A stretch of DNA of 64,000 bases. It comes from Ryuthela nishihirai. Lineage: Eukaryota > Arthropoda > Arachnida > Araneae > Heptathelidae. This document shows positions 32,260 to 43,694 of the stretch, piece by piece; the first letter of the stretch is position 1, and every line of letters begins with the position of its first letter. Where the stretch lies: contig JAWZYU010000010.1 in NCBI GenBank assembly GCA_038380435.1, positions 48,084,135 to 48,148,134 of the forward strand, written 5' to 3'. The notes below the pieces were generated by a model that worked only from the letters and a program-made list of their open reading frames with translations, searched no databases and was not told the DNA's origin. Both the position numbers and the translations under genes were made by a program.

Positions 32260-33595
32260 AGAACCTTTCATGAAAAACTGATCGCAGTTCTTGTGATAAC
32301 TATAGGGGTATCAGCCTACTCTCTGTTCCAGGTAAAGTTCTTTGCATGATTGTGCTTAATAGAATTAAGAATCTGGTTGACAGTCAATTGCGTGATGAGC
32401 AATGTGGATTCAGAAGTGGTAGGGGATGTGTGGATCAGATATTTTCACTTAGGCAGATTTTTGAGAAATGTTTAGAGTTTCAGAAACCTTTGGTTGCTTG
32501 CTTTGTTGATTTCAAAAAGGCTTTCGACTCTGCTGATCGACATAATTTGTGGTTGATTGTGATATCGTATGGTATACCAGACAAGTTAGTTAACATAACG
32601 AAAGCTCTCTATTGTAACACTGAGTCGTGTGTGAGGGTTGGTAAGGTTTATAGCAATTGGTTTAACATTGCTTCTGGTATTCGACAAGGATGCATTTTGT
32701 CTTCTTTTCTCTTTGGTTTGAATATTGATTATGTTATGCGAAATTCACTTCAAGGGAAATATTTTGGCCTTAAATGGTCTGGAGATACGAAAATTTCTGA
32801 TACAGATTATGCAGATGACAGCCTTTTGGCAAAGGATGCTGATGAGATGAACTCTTTCATTCGAGCTGTTGATGAGACTAGTGGTAGAGTAGGTTTGGTT
32901 ATAAACAGAGAGAAAACTAAAGTGATGAAAATTGTTCAGGCAGGCTGTGATTCAGTTAATCTGAATGGTTGCTGTCTTGAGTAGTTTAATTATCTTGGGA
33001 GCTATGTAACAGATACTGGTGATGTGCGGCATGAGATTAACAGAAGAATAGGGATTTCTGCTGGGACATTTAAGAATCTACGGAGAGTGTGGAGAAATAG
33101 GCGTATACACCTAAAGACTAAAATTAGATTAATAGTTTGGTTCTTTCTAGAGTTCGTTATGGTAGTGAAACATGGATGCTTTGTAAACAAGATAACAGGA
33201 AACTTGATGCTTTTGATTCTAGATGCTTACGCAGTATCTTGGGCATTAGATGGTTCAATTTTGTAACTAATGATGAGGTTAGTCCAAAGAGTCGGCAACC
33301 TCCTTTGAGCAGCATATTGTGCAGAGAGAGACTCGTTGGTTTGGTGATGTTGCTAATATAGATAATTCTAGATTAGTGAATAGGGTTATGAATAATGTGC
33401 CTAAAAGCCTCAGAAAGAGGTGGAGACATAGAATGCAGTAGGTAGACAGTGTCAAACAAGACCTTGTTATAATCGGTATGCAGTGGCCAGATGCAGCAGA
33501 TGTAGCTTAGGACATATATGTTTGGAGAACTAAATTGCGCGGTCTGGTTGGACCTCCTTAGCCCATGGCTGCTTGAGGATGATGACAATGAAACT
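32260..33595 (+). mobile_element. 5'-truncated LINE (non-LTR retrotransposon)
   Basis: Starts in the reverse transcriptase domain at about 32280 (...CDNYRGISLLSVPGKVL) and ends GCTTGAGGATGATGACAATG. No endonuclease domain is present, as expected of 5' truncation at insertion. The 3' end is short and simple. The C-terminal signature and the tail suggest an RTE-like or related clade; that placement is inference. Confidence 0.85.
32280..33590 (+). pseudogene. LINE reverse transcriptase pseudogene
   Basis: The longest intact piece (32346-32984, 212 residues) holds the RT palm: motif A FVDFKKAFDS with Asp55, motif B-like SGIRQGCILSSF, and motif C YADD at residues 155-158, so the catalytic aspartates survive although a residue seems lost after YADD. 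A TAG at 32982 sits where a short deletion has occurred. The frame then resumes (FNYLGSYVTDTGDVRHEINR) to about 33130, shifts, and continues from 33137 in another frame (SRVRYGSETWMLCKQDNRK, RCLRSILGIRW) with further breaks. In an active element this enzyme copies RNA at the nicked target. Confidence 0.85.
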
Positions 33596-33772
33596 ACATA
33601 AATTTAAGAGGCCCCGAAATTCGGAAGTAGAATATTATTATGGTTGAAGGGAACATTAAAAAATAAACAGGAAATTTATGTTGTGAATTATTCTAGCAAG
33701 GCAAGATGAAGAATAGATATCTAAAAAGTTTTCTTTACAGTAAAACTTGAAATGCATTTCTTTGAGGCTTTT

Positions 33773-33998
33773 GGGTTGGGTTGTTTTACCTCTGAGCGGC
33801 ACTTTTTTTACACACCATGGGCTAATTGGGCATGTCACATGGACCCCGAAGGCTCAGAGATGGTTGGGTGAGGGGACCCACTGATTGTAGCCTCCCGTCA
33901 AGGCCATCCAGCGTGTTCGTTAACGTGCACAGGGTAAGGCTCTCCTGCACACAGGGACACGTCTTAACGTCCCATCCGACGAAACCCCTCGGTGTCTC
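33773..33998 (-). mobile_element. SINE-A, 5'-truncated, with 10-bp TSD
   Basis: TSD TTCTTTGAGG at 33758-33767 and 33999-34008. It includes the tail and 3' body and ends within the body at GGTGTCTC. An internal deletion removes GAACAGCTGTTGGGAGACAG. Confidence 0.92.
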
Positions 33999-34192
33999 TT
34001 CTTTGAGGTCCCTCATATATTGCGAGGTTCTAAACTGTAGCTTAGTTAGCTTATGCGAAAGTCGGGCCTTGCTCCACCCCTGAAATTAATAGGAGATGAT
34101 GAATATATTAAATAGCATTCTAAGTACAAATTGGATAATTGGTAAAAGATGTTGAGTATACGTTGAATGATCACTGAATTATGACCACCCAC

Positions 34193-34548
34193 CAGGGCCG
34201 GACTTACGCATAAGCTAACTAAGCTACAGCTTAAGGCCTCACGAAATGAGGGGCCTCAAAAATTTGAAATTTGCTTGTCGCAAAATGTTTCTTATTTTCA
34301 AATTAATCTATTGTGCAAATACTGTTGATCTCAGTCTTTATACTAGCATTGGTATACAATACATGCTGTGTAATGTTTTCACCACATCAATTTTATATTT
34401 ATTTTTTAATATTCCCTTCAGTCAGAAATAATAAATAAATAACTTAGTTCCACTTTCAAAATTTTGGGGTCCCTTAAACTTATTGTAGCTTAGGGCCTCT
34501 TAAACTTGTTATGGCTTAGGGCCACAGAAAATCAAAGTCCGGCCCAGA
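34193..34548. mobile_element. hAT-type MITE nested in FB
   Basis: Ends CAGGGCCGGACTT and AAGTCCGGCCCAG; flanking 8-mers CCACCCAC (34185-34192) and ACACCCAC (34549-34556) match at 7 of 8, the hAT TSD length. No transposase. Confidence 0.85.
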
Positions 34549-34796
34549 CACCCACCCTACGTTAAATCAATGAGACGATAACTTCGATCACTATTACTTT
34601 AAGAGTTTTAAGGGTAGACGTGACTAATGGTAAATTAAGTATCTCAATCAATTCTGTCTAAAATCGATTTTGAACAATTTAATTTCAGTATTTAAAGAGT
34701 TGTAAAAGGCGGAACATTGAACAACTGCAATACCAAAGATTATACCTTTAGTTAATCGAAACTGTTAAAAATGTTTCGAAAGTTAATCGAAACTGA

Positions 34797-35121
34797 GTTG
34801 GGTTGGGTTGTTTTACCTCTGAGCGGCACTTTTTTGCACACCATGGACTAAATGGCCAGGTCACATGTACCCCGAAGGCTCAGAGAAGGTTGGGGGAGGG
34901 GACCCACTGGAACAGCTGTTGGGAGACAGATGGTAGCCTCCCGTCAAGGCCATCCAGCGTGTTCTTTAACGTGCACAGGGTATGGCTCTCCCGCACACGG
35001 GGCCACGGCTTAACGTCCCATCCGACGGACGGCGGCCTTTCCAAGCCCATCGGTGTCCCCTACTGACCGTGGGCAGGGCGGGGAATTTTGCGGAGATAAA
35101 TCTCAACGCTGACCCAGCTGG
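34797..35121 (-). mobile_element. SINE-A lacking its head, with 13-bp TSD, nested in FB
   Basis: Exact TSD TAATCGAAACTGA at 34784-34796 and 35122-35134. The copy ends at GACCCAGCTGG, within a few bases of the truncation point seen at 19894. The body is near consensus, so the insertion is young. Confidence 0.96.
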
Positions 35122-35457
35122 TAATCGAAACTGAAGTAAAAATTATTATTTCGAACCATTTCGAAAATAACTGCATATTTAAATTAGTCTGTAAATAATT
35201 CTTTCTACATTTCGTTTAATTATTTGATAAACTTTTTAGAACACATTGCTGCTTTTAAAACTCTATACTTAATTTTGAATACAAAAGAATTATGGTGAAA
35301 AACGAGATATAGATAGATTTGATTCAGATCTTTAAATCGTACTCAGCCACATTTTATCATTAAACAGCTTATTTTAGAAGTTGTAGAGCTTCGAAATTAA
35401 CTTCCCATTGACAAAACATGGGTTAGAGCGGCCATAATTCAACGATCATTGGGTGTA

Positions 35458-35790
35458 AGCAGTCAGTTCTTTGAAAACGCCATGGAATCGTTGTTGGAGT
35501 TCTCCGAGTTTTAGAAAATCTCGTTTTAGCAATTTAATCTCCACAATAAAATGGAATACGTGGAGGATATATTTCAGATCCGAACATGAAGAGATAGTTT
35601 TAATCAAACCGTGGATTAATGCTCGGATACTTAACTATAGATTAAGTGAATACAAAAGAATTGTGTTGAAAACGAGATATAGATAGATTTGATTCAGATT
35701 ATGATTAAACATTTCAGATTATGATTTAAAAACTGAAACCTGCAAACACAATGAATATTGCTCCTTTCAGGTTTCAGAAAAAAAGGATTA
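35458..35790. other. AT-rich stretch with FB-like fragment
   Basis: 35645-35700 repeats FB sequence at 35277-35335 (TACAAAAGAATTRTGKTGAA-type). The remainder is unrecognised. Confidence 0.5.
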
Positions 35791-35794
35791 CCCT

Positions 35795-35945
35795 AGGATG
35801 CGGTAGGAAGACAATGTCAAACATGACCCTGTTAGAACTGGCCAAACCTAACAGCTGTAGCTCAGAATAAACGTGTCTGTTGGACTAAAATAGACGGTTA
35901 TTGTTGGACTTCTGCAGCCTGTGCTGCCTGTGGATTATACATATA
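35795..35945 (+). mobile_element. Second LINE 3'-end fragment
   Basis: Diverged match to the 3' end of the 32.3-kb LINE: GGATGCGGTAGGAAGACAAT, GTCAAACATGACCCTGTTAG, then GTAGCTCAGAATAAACGTG and GTTGGACTTCTGCAGCC correspond in order to 33432-33570. Confidence 0.75.
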
Positions 35946-36091
35946 TGTCAGTAGTTAGACATCAATTTAACAAGAAGAACATGCTTTTTAAAATTGATAT
36001 TAATTTTAAAACATACGAAGCACAATGTCCAACACCAAAGTTGCAATGTTTCTTTACAGATCTAAAAAAAGGGGAGCAATTCATGTGATAT

Positions 36092-36212
36092 CATAACAGC
36101 TGTCCAATGGGTCCCCTTCCCCCAACCTTCTCTGAGCTTCGGACCTTCTGGCCTAACTATTTAGCCCATTGTGGGTAAAAAAATGCAGCTCAGAGGTAAC
36201 ACAACCCAACCT
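36092..36212 (+). mobile_element. SINE-A 3' end only, with 9-bp TSD
   Basis: TSD ATGTGATAT at 36083-36091 and 36213-36221. Only the last 120 bp of the SINE was inserted, starting at AACAGCTGTCC. Confidence 0.9.
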
Positions 36213-36221
36213 ATGTGATAT

Positions 36222-37060
36222 TACCCCATTTTACATTTTTGAAAGGCATCAAAGTGTTTCTTAATTTGTAGATCTGATCAACGGAAAAAAATATTAGGAT
36301 ATATTTCAGTATAGAAAAAAAAAAACGTTTCATGAAACATTGATCGCGATGAACACTTTGCTCAACTTTTATTCCAAGTTTGATAAAGCTAATGCAATCT
36401 TCTTCCTCCCAACTTGGGAGTCTGCAGTTTCCATAAAGTGCTCCCAGTCGAATCCATATCATAGAGCAGTAAAAATTCTCTATTTCTTTTCTTGAAAGAT
36501 ATTTATGTTTCGCAAAGCCTCCTTTAGTTATCTTTTCTTCCCATGGGTAGAATCCCTACATTTTACCACATGTTTGAGTTGATGCTATATAAATTTGATG
36601 AAGTTTTTATCTTCTCCACTTCACGAATATTTTTATTTCCTTTATAAGATTCCTTTTAAACCAGGTATCAACTCATATCATCTGTCAGAAGTGCAACGTG
36701 CATTGCACAAACTTTCTGATAGGCTATTGTTAATCAACGAATATACAATCTCATATTTCAAATTTTCATTAATCCTTTGAACTAGAGGATATATAATGAC
36801 TTAAAGTATGTTGCCTAAAGTAGACGTTTACCAAAACAAACTTCTGAAATAAATTTGAAGGGTGTCACGTAGGTCAGTGACTGCATTATAGATAAAATTA
36901 ATGTACAATCAAGTGCTTCTTATTTGTGCTTTACCATCCCCAAACTGCTATATAATTAAATAAAGGAAAAATTAAATACAAGATTTGCTACTGGTAATGG
37001 TGAAACATTTATTAACTATTATGATATATAATTACTATACATTAAGCTTGAGTTCTGTTC
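36222..37060. other. AT-rich stretch, nothing recognised
   Basis: No supported element or gene. Confidence 0.5.
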
Positions 37061-37061
37061 A

Positions 37062-37410
37062 AAGGGACCTGGTTTGATCCTCGAGTAAGGCATGGATGTT
37101 TATGTTGTCTTTCTGCTGAGACCTTCCTCACAGATCTTCGCTTATATCGTATAAACTGGCAGGCTCCTGTCAGCTTATGTCCTTCGGATTAGACGTTAAG
37201 CCGTGGCTCTGGGTGCGGGAGAACCAGACCCTTTGCACGTTAAAGAACACACTAGATGGTCTTGACGGGAGGCTACCATCTGTCTCCTAACATCTGTTCC
37301 AGTGGGTCCCCTCCCCCAACCTTCTCTGAGCCTTCGGGATCCTTGTGACCTGGCCATTTAGCCCATTGTGTGCAAAAAAGTGCCTCTCAGAGGTAAAACA
37401 ACCCAACCCA
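37062..37410 (+). mobile_element. Chimeric SINE: SINE-B head fused to SINE-A body
   Basis: 37062-37173 matches SINE-B in sense order (GGCATGGATGTTTATGTTGT, TTCTGCTGAGACC, GGCAGGCTCCTGTCAG). From about 37175 it becomes SINE-A (CCTTCGGATTAGACGTTAAG, CACGTTAAAGAACACAC, then the complete 3' end and tail). The head is slightly truncated at the B-box (GGTTTGATCCTCG). The junction lies inside one continuous element with no duplicated target in between. Confidence 0.8.
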
Positions 37411-39900
37411 AATCTTGTCAGTTTATTTTCATGTTTTTATTCATTCATTCATTCATATCGACATATATATATTAGTATATAAAATTCATTGTAATAAATA
37501 TATATATATGTGTGTGTATATATATTTTAATGCCATTTCGATGGTGCAGTTGTATCAGGGGTTCGTCGAAGTTCCTGCAGCTGCTTCTATTCGGGTTCGA
37601 ATCTGGGGTTGTTAGCAAGCTCTCATGTAATAATCCGAAAATATGCTGCTATGTTTTCGGCTCTTAACAGCAGCGAAAGAAAGCGAAACTTTTTTGAATC
37701 CCAAATCATTCGCAACATCCAAATTTTTGCCAAATCGGTAAAACATAATCCGATGGGTGCATAAATAAAATTAAAAAACATTATACCACAAAAAACTATC
37801 ATGCCTCTGTTCTATAAACGATATAATAAAGTTTATTTTATATTAATTTACCAGTGAGATATATGCAGTTGTTTTAATGAACTTCTACTTTTTTTATTGA
37901 TTGCTATCAGATACATATCCGTCGTTGATCAGACTCTGAAATATATTATGTTTAAACTTTTTTTTTTTTGAAAAATTTTGAGGATTAAACAAAATTATTT
38001 GAGAAAAGGAAATAAATTGATTCAAACATCAGATATAGCCTGTTTGTAGAAAATATTTTATACATTTGAATTCAAAAGTGATATTTTTTTTACTTTCAAC
38101 ATTGATGAACAATTAATGTAAAATATAACAAAGAAAAACTCTCTCTTATTAATTCAAAGTATAGTCGTTATAAGTTGTCTTTCGAATTATTTCAAAAGCT
38201 AAAGGAAACATTGTTGCTATCGAACTATGCACGTGTGTGCATTATTTATATTGAGCAATTAGAGAACAGCACGTTCTACACCACTTACAGAATCAAATGT
38301 GTTTGGGAATTGCTTTCGATCCTCGATATTGATGATTTTTTTCCGTCATCTTCACAACATAACAGAGGCGACGGCAGTTCTGCTAACCATTATCAGTTCC
38401 CCCGGCATTCGCAATTGGATTAAATACATACCACGGCAAATAGAGGATTTGTTTTTTTTTTGCCCAGCGTCGTACCATAAAGGGAGAGCCATAATACCAT
38501 ATTGGGGGTCAATAGGTAAAATATTTGGGGATTTACAGGACGCCGAAATCTATCGATAAAACTTTCTCAATAGTTTGTATAATTAATCTACTGCACTTGC
38601 TGACGTCAATACGCTTTAGAAGAAGAATCGCACGTATATCGGTGTTTCGCCCTACCGTTATTTCTATCATTTCATATCGTTGAATATTTGAATATTGATT
38701 TTTTTATGGAGGAGCTCTAAATTTTGTGGTCCAAACCCTTACCTTGCACTCAGTCTAAGTTTACCTTGCACGTACCGTTTAAGAGGAGTTCTTGAACAAA
38801 CACTCTTAAAAGTATCGTAGATGAGAAAATTATTCTGTATTTTGCATGAGATGTACCAATTTAAAGACGACCGATCTAATTGTATCTGTGCTTCATTTAG
38901 ACCACTGAATAGAACCCGTAAGAATGATGCAGTGAACAAAAGTCAGCAGGAGTCACACGTTCGGCACCTGTTCTTTCATCACAAGAAAAAAATTAAAAAT
39001 TTGGTGTAATGGACGACAGTTGCAATCCGTGATCTTCTGGTTCCAGTTTATTTCGTCAACGTTTCTCAGAACTCCTGAGACAGGGTTCTGAGACACTACC
39101 TGCTGGGTAGTCCCTGAGACAGGGACGTATTGAGGACGATTGAGGAGATCCAGAGCCCCCCCCCCCCCCCCCCCCCCCCCCGACAATCCTATGCGAAATC
39201 TCAACCTTGTCTACCTGCTTTGAAATCCAAAACAGTTGCCCTTGTATAATTTTGTTTCAGCCGCATATTTTATGTCCGACACTAAAAATTGATTTAATAA
39301 AAAAAATGTATATAAATCTCATTCCATAAAGAATATCATTTTAACCTTTCATGTTCAGTGGAATATTTTAGTAATTGGGAAACCCTACTCAAGTCTTATT
39401 CTCTGAATCTGAATCCCCCAAAACTGAATTCTCGGAACCCAGTTTGAAACACACCGATATGTAATATTAATACGGAACTTTAACCAATATTTCCTTTCGG
39501 TACATTTTATGTATCCACAATTCAGCCACCGAGTACTTGGATGTTTGACTGTGGAACAAAGAACCTTGGATTAAAATTTAGCATAACGCCTGGATGTTTT
39601 CTTTCCCTTGCTTGTGGTCACAATGGCACACTTCAGCCTGTTTTCTGTCTCAAGTTAACTACGGAAACTTGAAAAGTACATACTATATGCGTTTTGTAAA
39701 TCACTTTTTGTTCTTATGTGCCATTTATTAGAGGGGTTTTATTTTTTATGCTTTCTTAACGTTACGTAAGCGTATAAAAGTTAAGAACATTAATAAATAA
39801 ATTTTCTATATATTTTTGCATAAAATATTTATATCTACTTACATAAAACATATTTTTTTGATTTAGGAACTTCATCATAAAATGTTGGTATCCCATAAAC
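37411..39900. other. AT-rich stretch, no gene recognised
   Basis: Contains (ATTC)n and TA/TG microsatellites at 37438-37525 and a run of 26 C at 39156-39181. Short frames at 38175-38559 and 38739-39204 have no recognisable domain. Confidence 0.45.
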
Positions 39901-40580
39901 TAGTGGCGTAACTTGAAACTTCCAATGAGGGTGGGGGGGTGATATATTTGGGTAGGTTGACATATTTCAGTCTAATGAGGGGGGGGGGGGGAGGTTGTTG
40001 ACCTCTTGAGTCCCGGATGTTCAGGACTTCTTTGGAAAATATAGGTTTTAACAGATTTCGGCGTACTGTAGTTCTTCAGATATTTAACCGACAGGTCCCA
40101 AATTTAAACACAGTTTACTCCTATGTAATTCTACGTTGGATTAAAAAATCGAGTCCAAACCTGTAATGGGACAGGGCTTAGAACTTCGAACGGCTTTGCG
40201 AATGTGGGAAATATGTCATATCTCTGCTGCGATTTTCTCAGCTTGGGAACGAAGAAATCAGGAGGAAAAATGTCGGAGGAGAATTTCTGTTTCCATCCAA
40301 CTGAACTTTTTCAAACATGAATTCCATATGGACGAAATCCCGTATGAAAGTAAACATCATGAAGGCTTTTTCTGCAAGTGAAAACAAATTTTCCTATCTT
40401 TTGCGAAATCTTTAGCGCAAAATTTGTCGAAAATGAAAATATTTCACAGAAAATCCATTCGTGTAAAAAAAATACACAATAACAGTGATATTTATTAATT
40501 AACCTATGCTATTCAAGTTTTATTTTGTGCTGCTAGATATTAAGTTTATTTTTATGTGCAATATTATATAAAATATGTTC
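39901..40580. other. Spacer, possible decayed MITE
   Basis: AGTGGCGTAACTTGAAACTT at 39902 resembles a hAT MITE terminus, but no matching right end was found. G runs lie at 39930 and 39977. Confidence 0.35.
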
Positions 40581-40582
40581 TA

Positions 40583-41182
40583 TCAGGTAACCAAAAAAGT
40601 TTGTGCGGTTTTTGAGGGTAAAATGAAACTATACCAAAAAGTAAATAAAGATATTTTATTCAGGAAAGTAAGCACCAACACAGCCCATAACCTTTTCTCA
40701 ACGAGATACAAGTTTGTAAATGCCACTCCGGTAGAACCCCGATGTTTAGGAGCGAAACAGCTGCCAACTACGTTTCCAGTGCTTCTCGATGTCGAAAAGG
40801 CGTTGTGGTCCTTCAGGACACTGTTCGGCCTCATATAGCGCGAGTTACTAGAGACAAGCCGCACAGTCTTGGTTGGGAAATTTTACCCCGCCTTCCGTAT
40901 TCCCAGACATCGCGCCATCCGACTGCCATCTTTTCTTAGCTCTGGGCAATCATATGTGCAACCGACAATTTCGAAACCGAGAAGCACTGGAAACGGAGTT
41001 GGATGTTTCCTTCGCTTCTAAAGATCGGCAGTTCTAACGGAATGGCATTTACAAACGTATCTCGCTGAGAAAAGGTCATAGGTTGTGCTGGTGCTTACTT
41101 TGCTGAATAAAATACATTTATTCCCTTTTAAGGTACGGTTTCATTACCGTCAAAAATCGCAGGAACTTTTTTGTTTACTTGA
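40583..41182. mobile_element. Fold-back element made of mariner 3' ends
   Basis: 600 bp flanked by TA (40581-40582 and 41183-41184). The left arm starts TCAGGTAACCAAAAAAGTTT and the right arm, inverted, TCAAGTAAACAAAAAAGTTC. The arms continue to pair for about 210 bp each. The loop and right arm, read forward, encode the C-terminal part of a mariner transposase; the left arm is the same C-terminal region in reverse. Two mariner 3' ends are therefore joined head to head. Confidence 0.8.
40800..41105 (+). pseudogene. mariner transposase C-terminal fragment
   Basis: Translation with frameshifts gives QDTVRPHIARVTRDK, LGWEILPRLPYSQT and then a diverged tail with EWHLQTYLAEK and VLVLTLLNKIHLF. 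The first two pieces correspond to the mariner block around the second catalytic Asp (HDNARPH-type) and the stretch before the third. Here the second Asp is kept (QD) but the fragment has several stops. It cannot make an active enzyme. The whole N-terminal half, with the DNA-binding domain and first Asp, is absent. Confidence 0.75.
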
Positions 41183-41483
41183 TAAATCAATAAGATTACG
41201 TTACTTTTTAACAGAATAATTTCATTAAAAGTCAGTCCTTCAGATAGAATTTTCCGAAGTCCTCAGATCACATTCTTTAAATCTATTCATCCTATGATAT
41301 AACGACCGCGTATAGCGATGATTTAGTTACAGCACCCTTTACCAGGAACACCCCCCCCCCCGTGCTAAACGGGGTATGACTGTATATAAACATGTTATAA
41401 CCCACCTCCCTTGGGTATGCCAATATTATACACTGATCCCACTTAGGTGGATCTAGAAATAATATTGCGTCTCAATTCTAAAA

Positions 41484-41604
41484 CAGGGGTGCTCAAACCG
41501 TGTCCCGCCGGACCCTTAATTATGGACCACAAACAAGAAGAAGCTTTCAGAAAATATTAAAAAAATGTCCAAAATATGGACTTCCAAAAGTTTGAGCACC
41601 CCTG
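41484..41604. mobile_element. Small hAT-type MITE (121 bp)
   Basis: Perfect 15-bp terminal inverted repeats CAGGGGTGCTCAAAC / GTTTGAGCACCCCTG; flanks TTCTAAAA and CTCTAAAA match at 7 of 8. Confidence 0.9.
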
Positions 41605-41644
41605 CTCTAAAAGCATACAACTCATATATATATATATCTCTAAG

Positions 41645-42030
41645 GGTTGGGTTGTTTTACCTCTGAGCGGCACTTTTTTGCACACCATGGGCTAAATGGC
41701 CAGGTCACATGGACCCCGAAGGCTCAGAGAAGGTTGGGGGAGGGGACCCACTGGAACAGCTGTTGGGAGACAGATGGTAGCCTCCCGTCAAGGCCATCCA
41801 GCGTGTTCTTTAACGTGCACAGGGTATGGCTCTCCCGCACACGGGGCCACGGCTTAACGTCCCATCCGACGGACGGCGGCCTTTCCAAGCCCATCGGTGT
41901 CCCCTACTGACCGTGGGCAGGGCGGGGAATTTTGCGGAGATAAATCTAAACGCTGACCCAGCTGGGACTCGAACCTGGGAACTACAGATTACGAGGCTGG
42001 CGCGCTACCGACTGAGCCGCCCCCGCCCCC
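41645..42030 (-). mobile_element. SINE-A, full length, consensus-like
   Basis: Inserted in a TA-rich microsatellite with TSD-like ATATATATCT...AAG on both sides. Body nearly identical to the copies at 34797 and 53536. Confidence 0.95.
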
Positions 42031-42313
42031 ATATATATCTAAGAAGTTGTTCTTTCACATTTCCTTTCTGCATTTTCCTACTCTCCCACTGTTCCTGTAA
42101 ATATATTCCTAAAATCAAATTTTAATTTGCACTCCTATTTTCTAAGACCTGCTTTTAGAAAGTAGCTCTTTTTACAAAACCATACAAGTCCAGGATTTTT
42201 TGACGCAAGCCGAAGGCTTCCCATATTTCAACACAATACTTGCTATTATTAATATTACCTCAGTTTTTATCATTATTTATGTTATTATACTCAAGATGAT
42301 TTATGTTCCAATG

Positions 42314-42531
42314 CAGAGGCGTAGCTACCATAGGGGTTAACATCTTTTTTTCAGAATCATTTCAACCGAATATTAGGTGATTTCAATGTGTACACTGTAC
42401 AATTAATTAATAAAACAATAAAACAAAGGTATACCTATTTCGTTAAAAAATCCGCTAATTTTTTTTTCGAAAAAATATTTGAGGTACTCGGTAAGGAAGT
42501 CTCACACCAGGGTGACCTTGCTATACCACTG
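42314..42531. mobile_element. Probable hAT-type MITE
   Basis: Left end CAGAGGCGTAGCTACC and right end inverted CAGTGGTATAGCAAGG. Flanking octamers do not match, so the call rests on the ends. Confidence 0.5.
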
Positions 42532-43690
42532 CTCTAACAAAAAGAATTTTGAATTAAACAGTTTTTTACAGAACCCAATATCGACATTCCACCACTGGTG
42601 TTCAACTGATTTCTTAAACGGAAATTGAGCACTACCATCCTCTCGATTATTTTCAACAACAGAGAGATCGTCATCTTTTGCTCTCTCTCACTCTATTTCA
42701 AAATCCCTTTCATCGTTTCTTTTGGCATTATTCCTGTCTGGTGCATCTGAGCTGAGATGACGGACTGATACGTTACAAATCCAGGCAGGAATTCGATGTC
42801 TGGAAATATATCCTTGGTAAAAGAATAGATCCTAGTCAGAATCCAGCTACAGCTTTGCCTGGGAGTAGCAGCAAGTAGATGCGCTGGACTGAAAACTTCT
42901 GGGGTGTCATAACTTGGCTTGTTTCAAACTCCCTTTCTTGAAACTATAAACCCACTGAACTTTCGCGACCACGAGAGAAAGCTGATTCTGATCCCCCATC
43001 TTTAATGTGCACGACCCCCCCACACACACACCCAACACACACACACACAGCACCTTTTGCCTCACAGTTTTACTGCCATGAATCGGTTCTTAGCAACAAT
43101 TATTTATTGTAAATGCAATGAAACATTTAGATCTGTATTTGCTTTCTTGCTCATTAGTGTAAAATACGTAGTGTAGATGAGTAAAAATATTTGTTTTTGA
43201 CTACATTCCTGCGCTAATAATAGCCTTGTAAATCGTAAAATAAATAAATAAAAGGCTAAAATAAAAAAATACAGAGTTGCATTAGGCGGGAAATATTTAT
43301 TCAAAAACACAAATACAACAAATTCAAAAGATTAATTAACAATTGTTTTGTTTTATATGCTATCATTTGAGTTTTTTTTTTAGGAAAGAATTAGCGCAAA
43401 CTTAGAAACAACACTGATTTAGATGTGAATATTTCGTATGAACTGAAAATAAACTATTAAGTTACTGAAAGAAGCATTTTAAAATAATTATTTCATAACA
43501 ATTTTTGTTATTTTTATTCTTTCATTCGATAAATTTAATAAAATCTTTTGCTATCTTACTTCTCTTAATACCCTAAGAACAGCTAAATTCGTCCTAAAGA
43601 TAAAAAACAAAAAAGTAGATAAATTAAGTAAAGCAAAACAAAAACTGTTTTTTACTAAAAAAAACCTGCCTTCCCATAAATGCCTTTTTG
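42532..43690. other. AT-rich stretch with (CA)n, nothing recognised
   Basis: A C/CA-rich microsatellite is at 43012-43052. No supported gene. Confidence 0.5.
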
Positions 43691-43694
43691 AAAC

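Larger units (their letters stand above)
34159..35457. mobile_element. FB fold-back MITE carrying a hAT MITE and a SINE-A
   Basis: The left end TACGTTGAATGATCACTGAA and right end CAACGATCATTGGGTGTA are inverted. Subtracting the two nested insertions and their duplications leaves about 597 bp, close to the 562 bp of copy 1. Central landmarks (CAATTTAATTTCAGTATTTAAAG, GAAAAACGAGATATAG) also match. A 50-bp piece of its right half recurs at 35645-35700. Confidence 0.75.

Noticed and set aside
39156..39181. Run of 26 C as a functional G-quadruplex or i-motif
   Set aside because: Homopolymers this long are frequent in this window (also at 22790 and 57602) and may include assembly error; no regulatory context.
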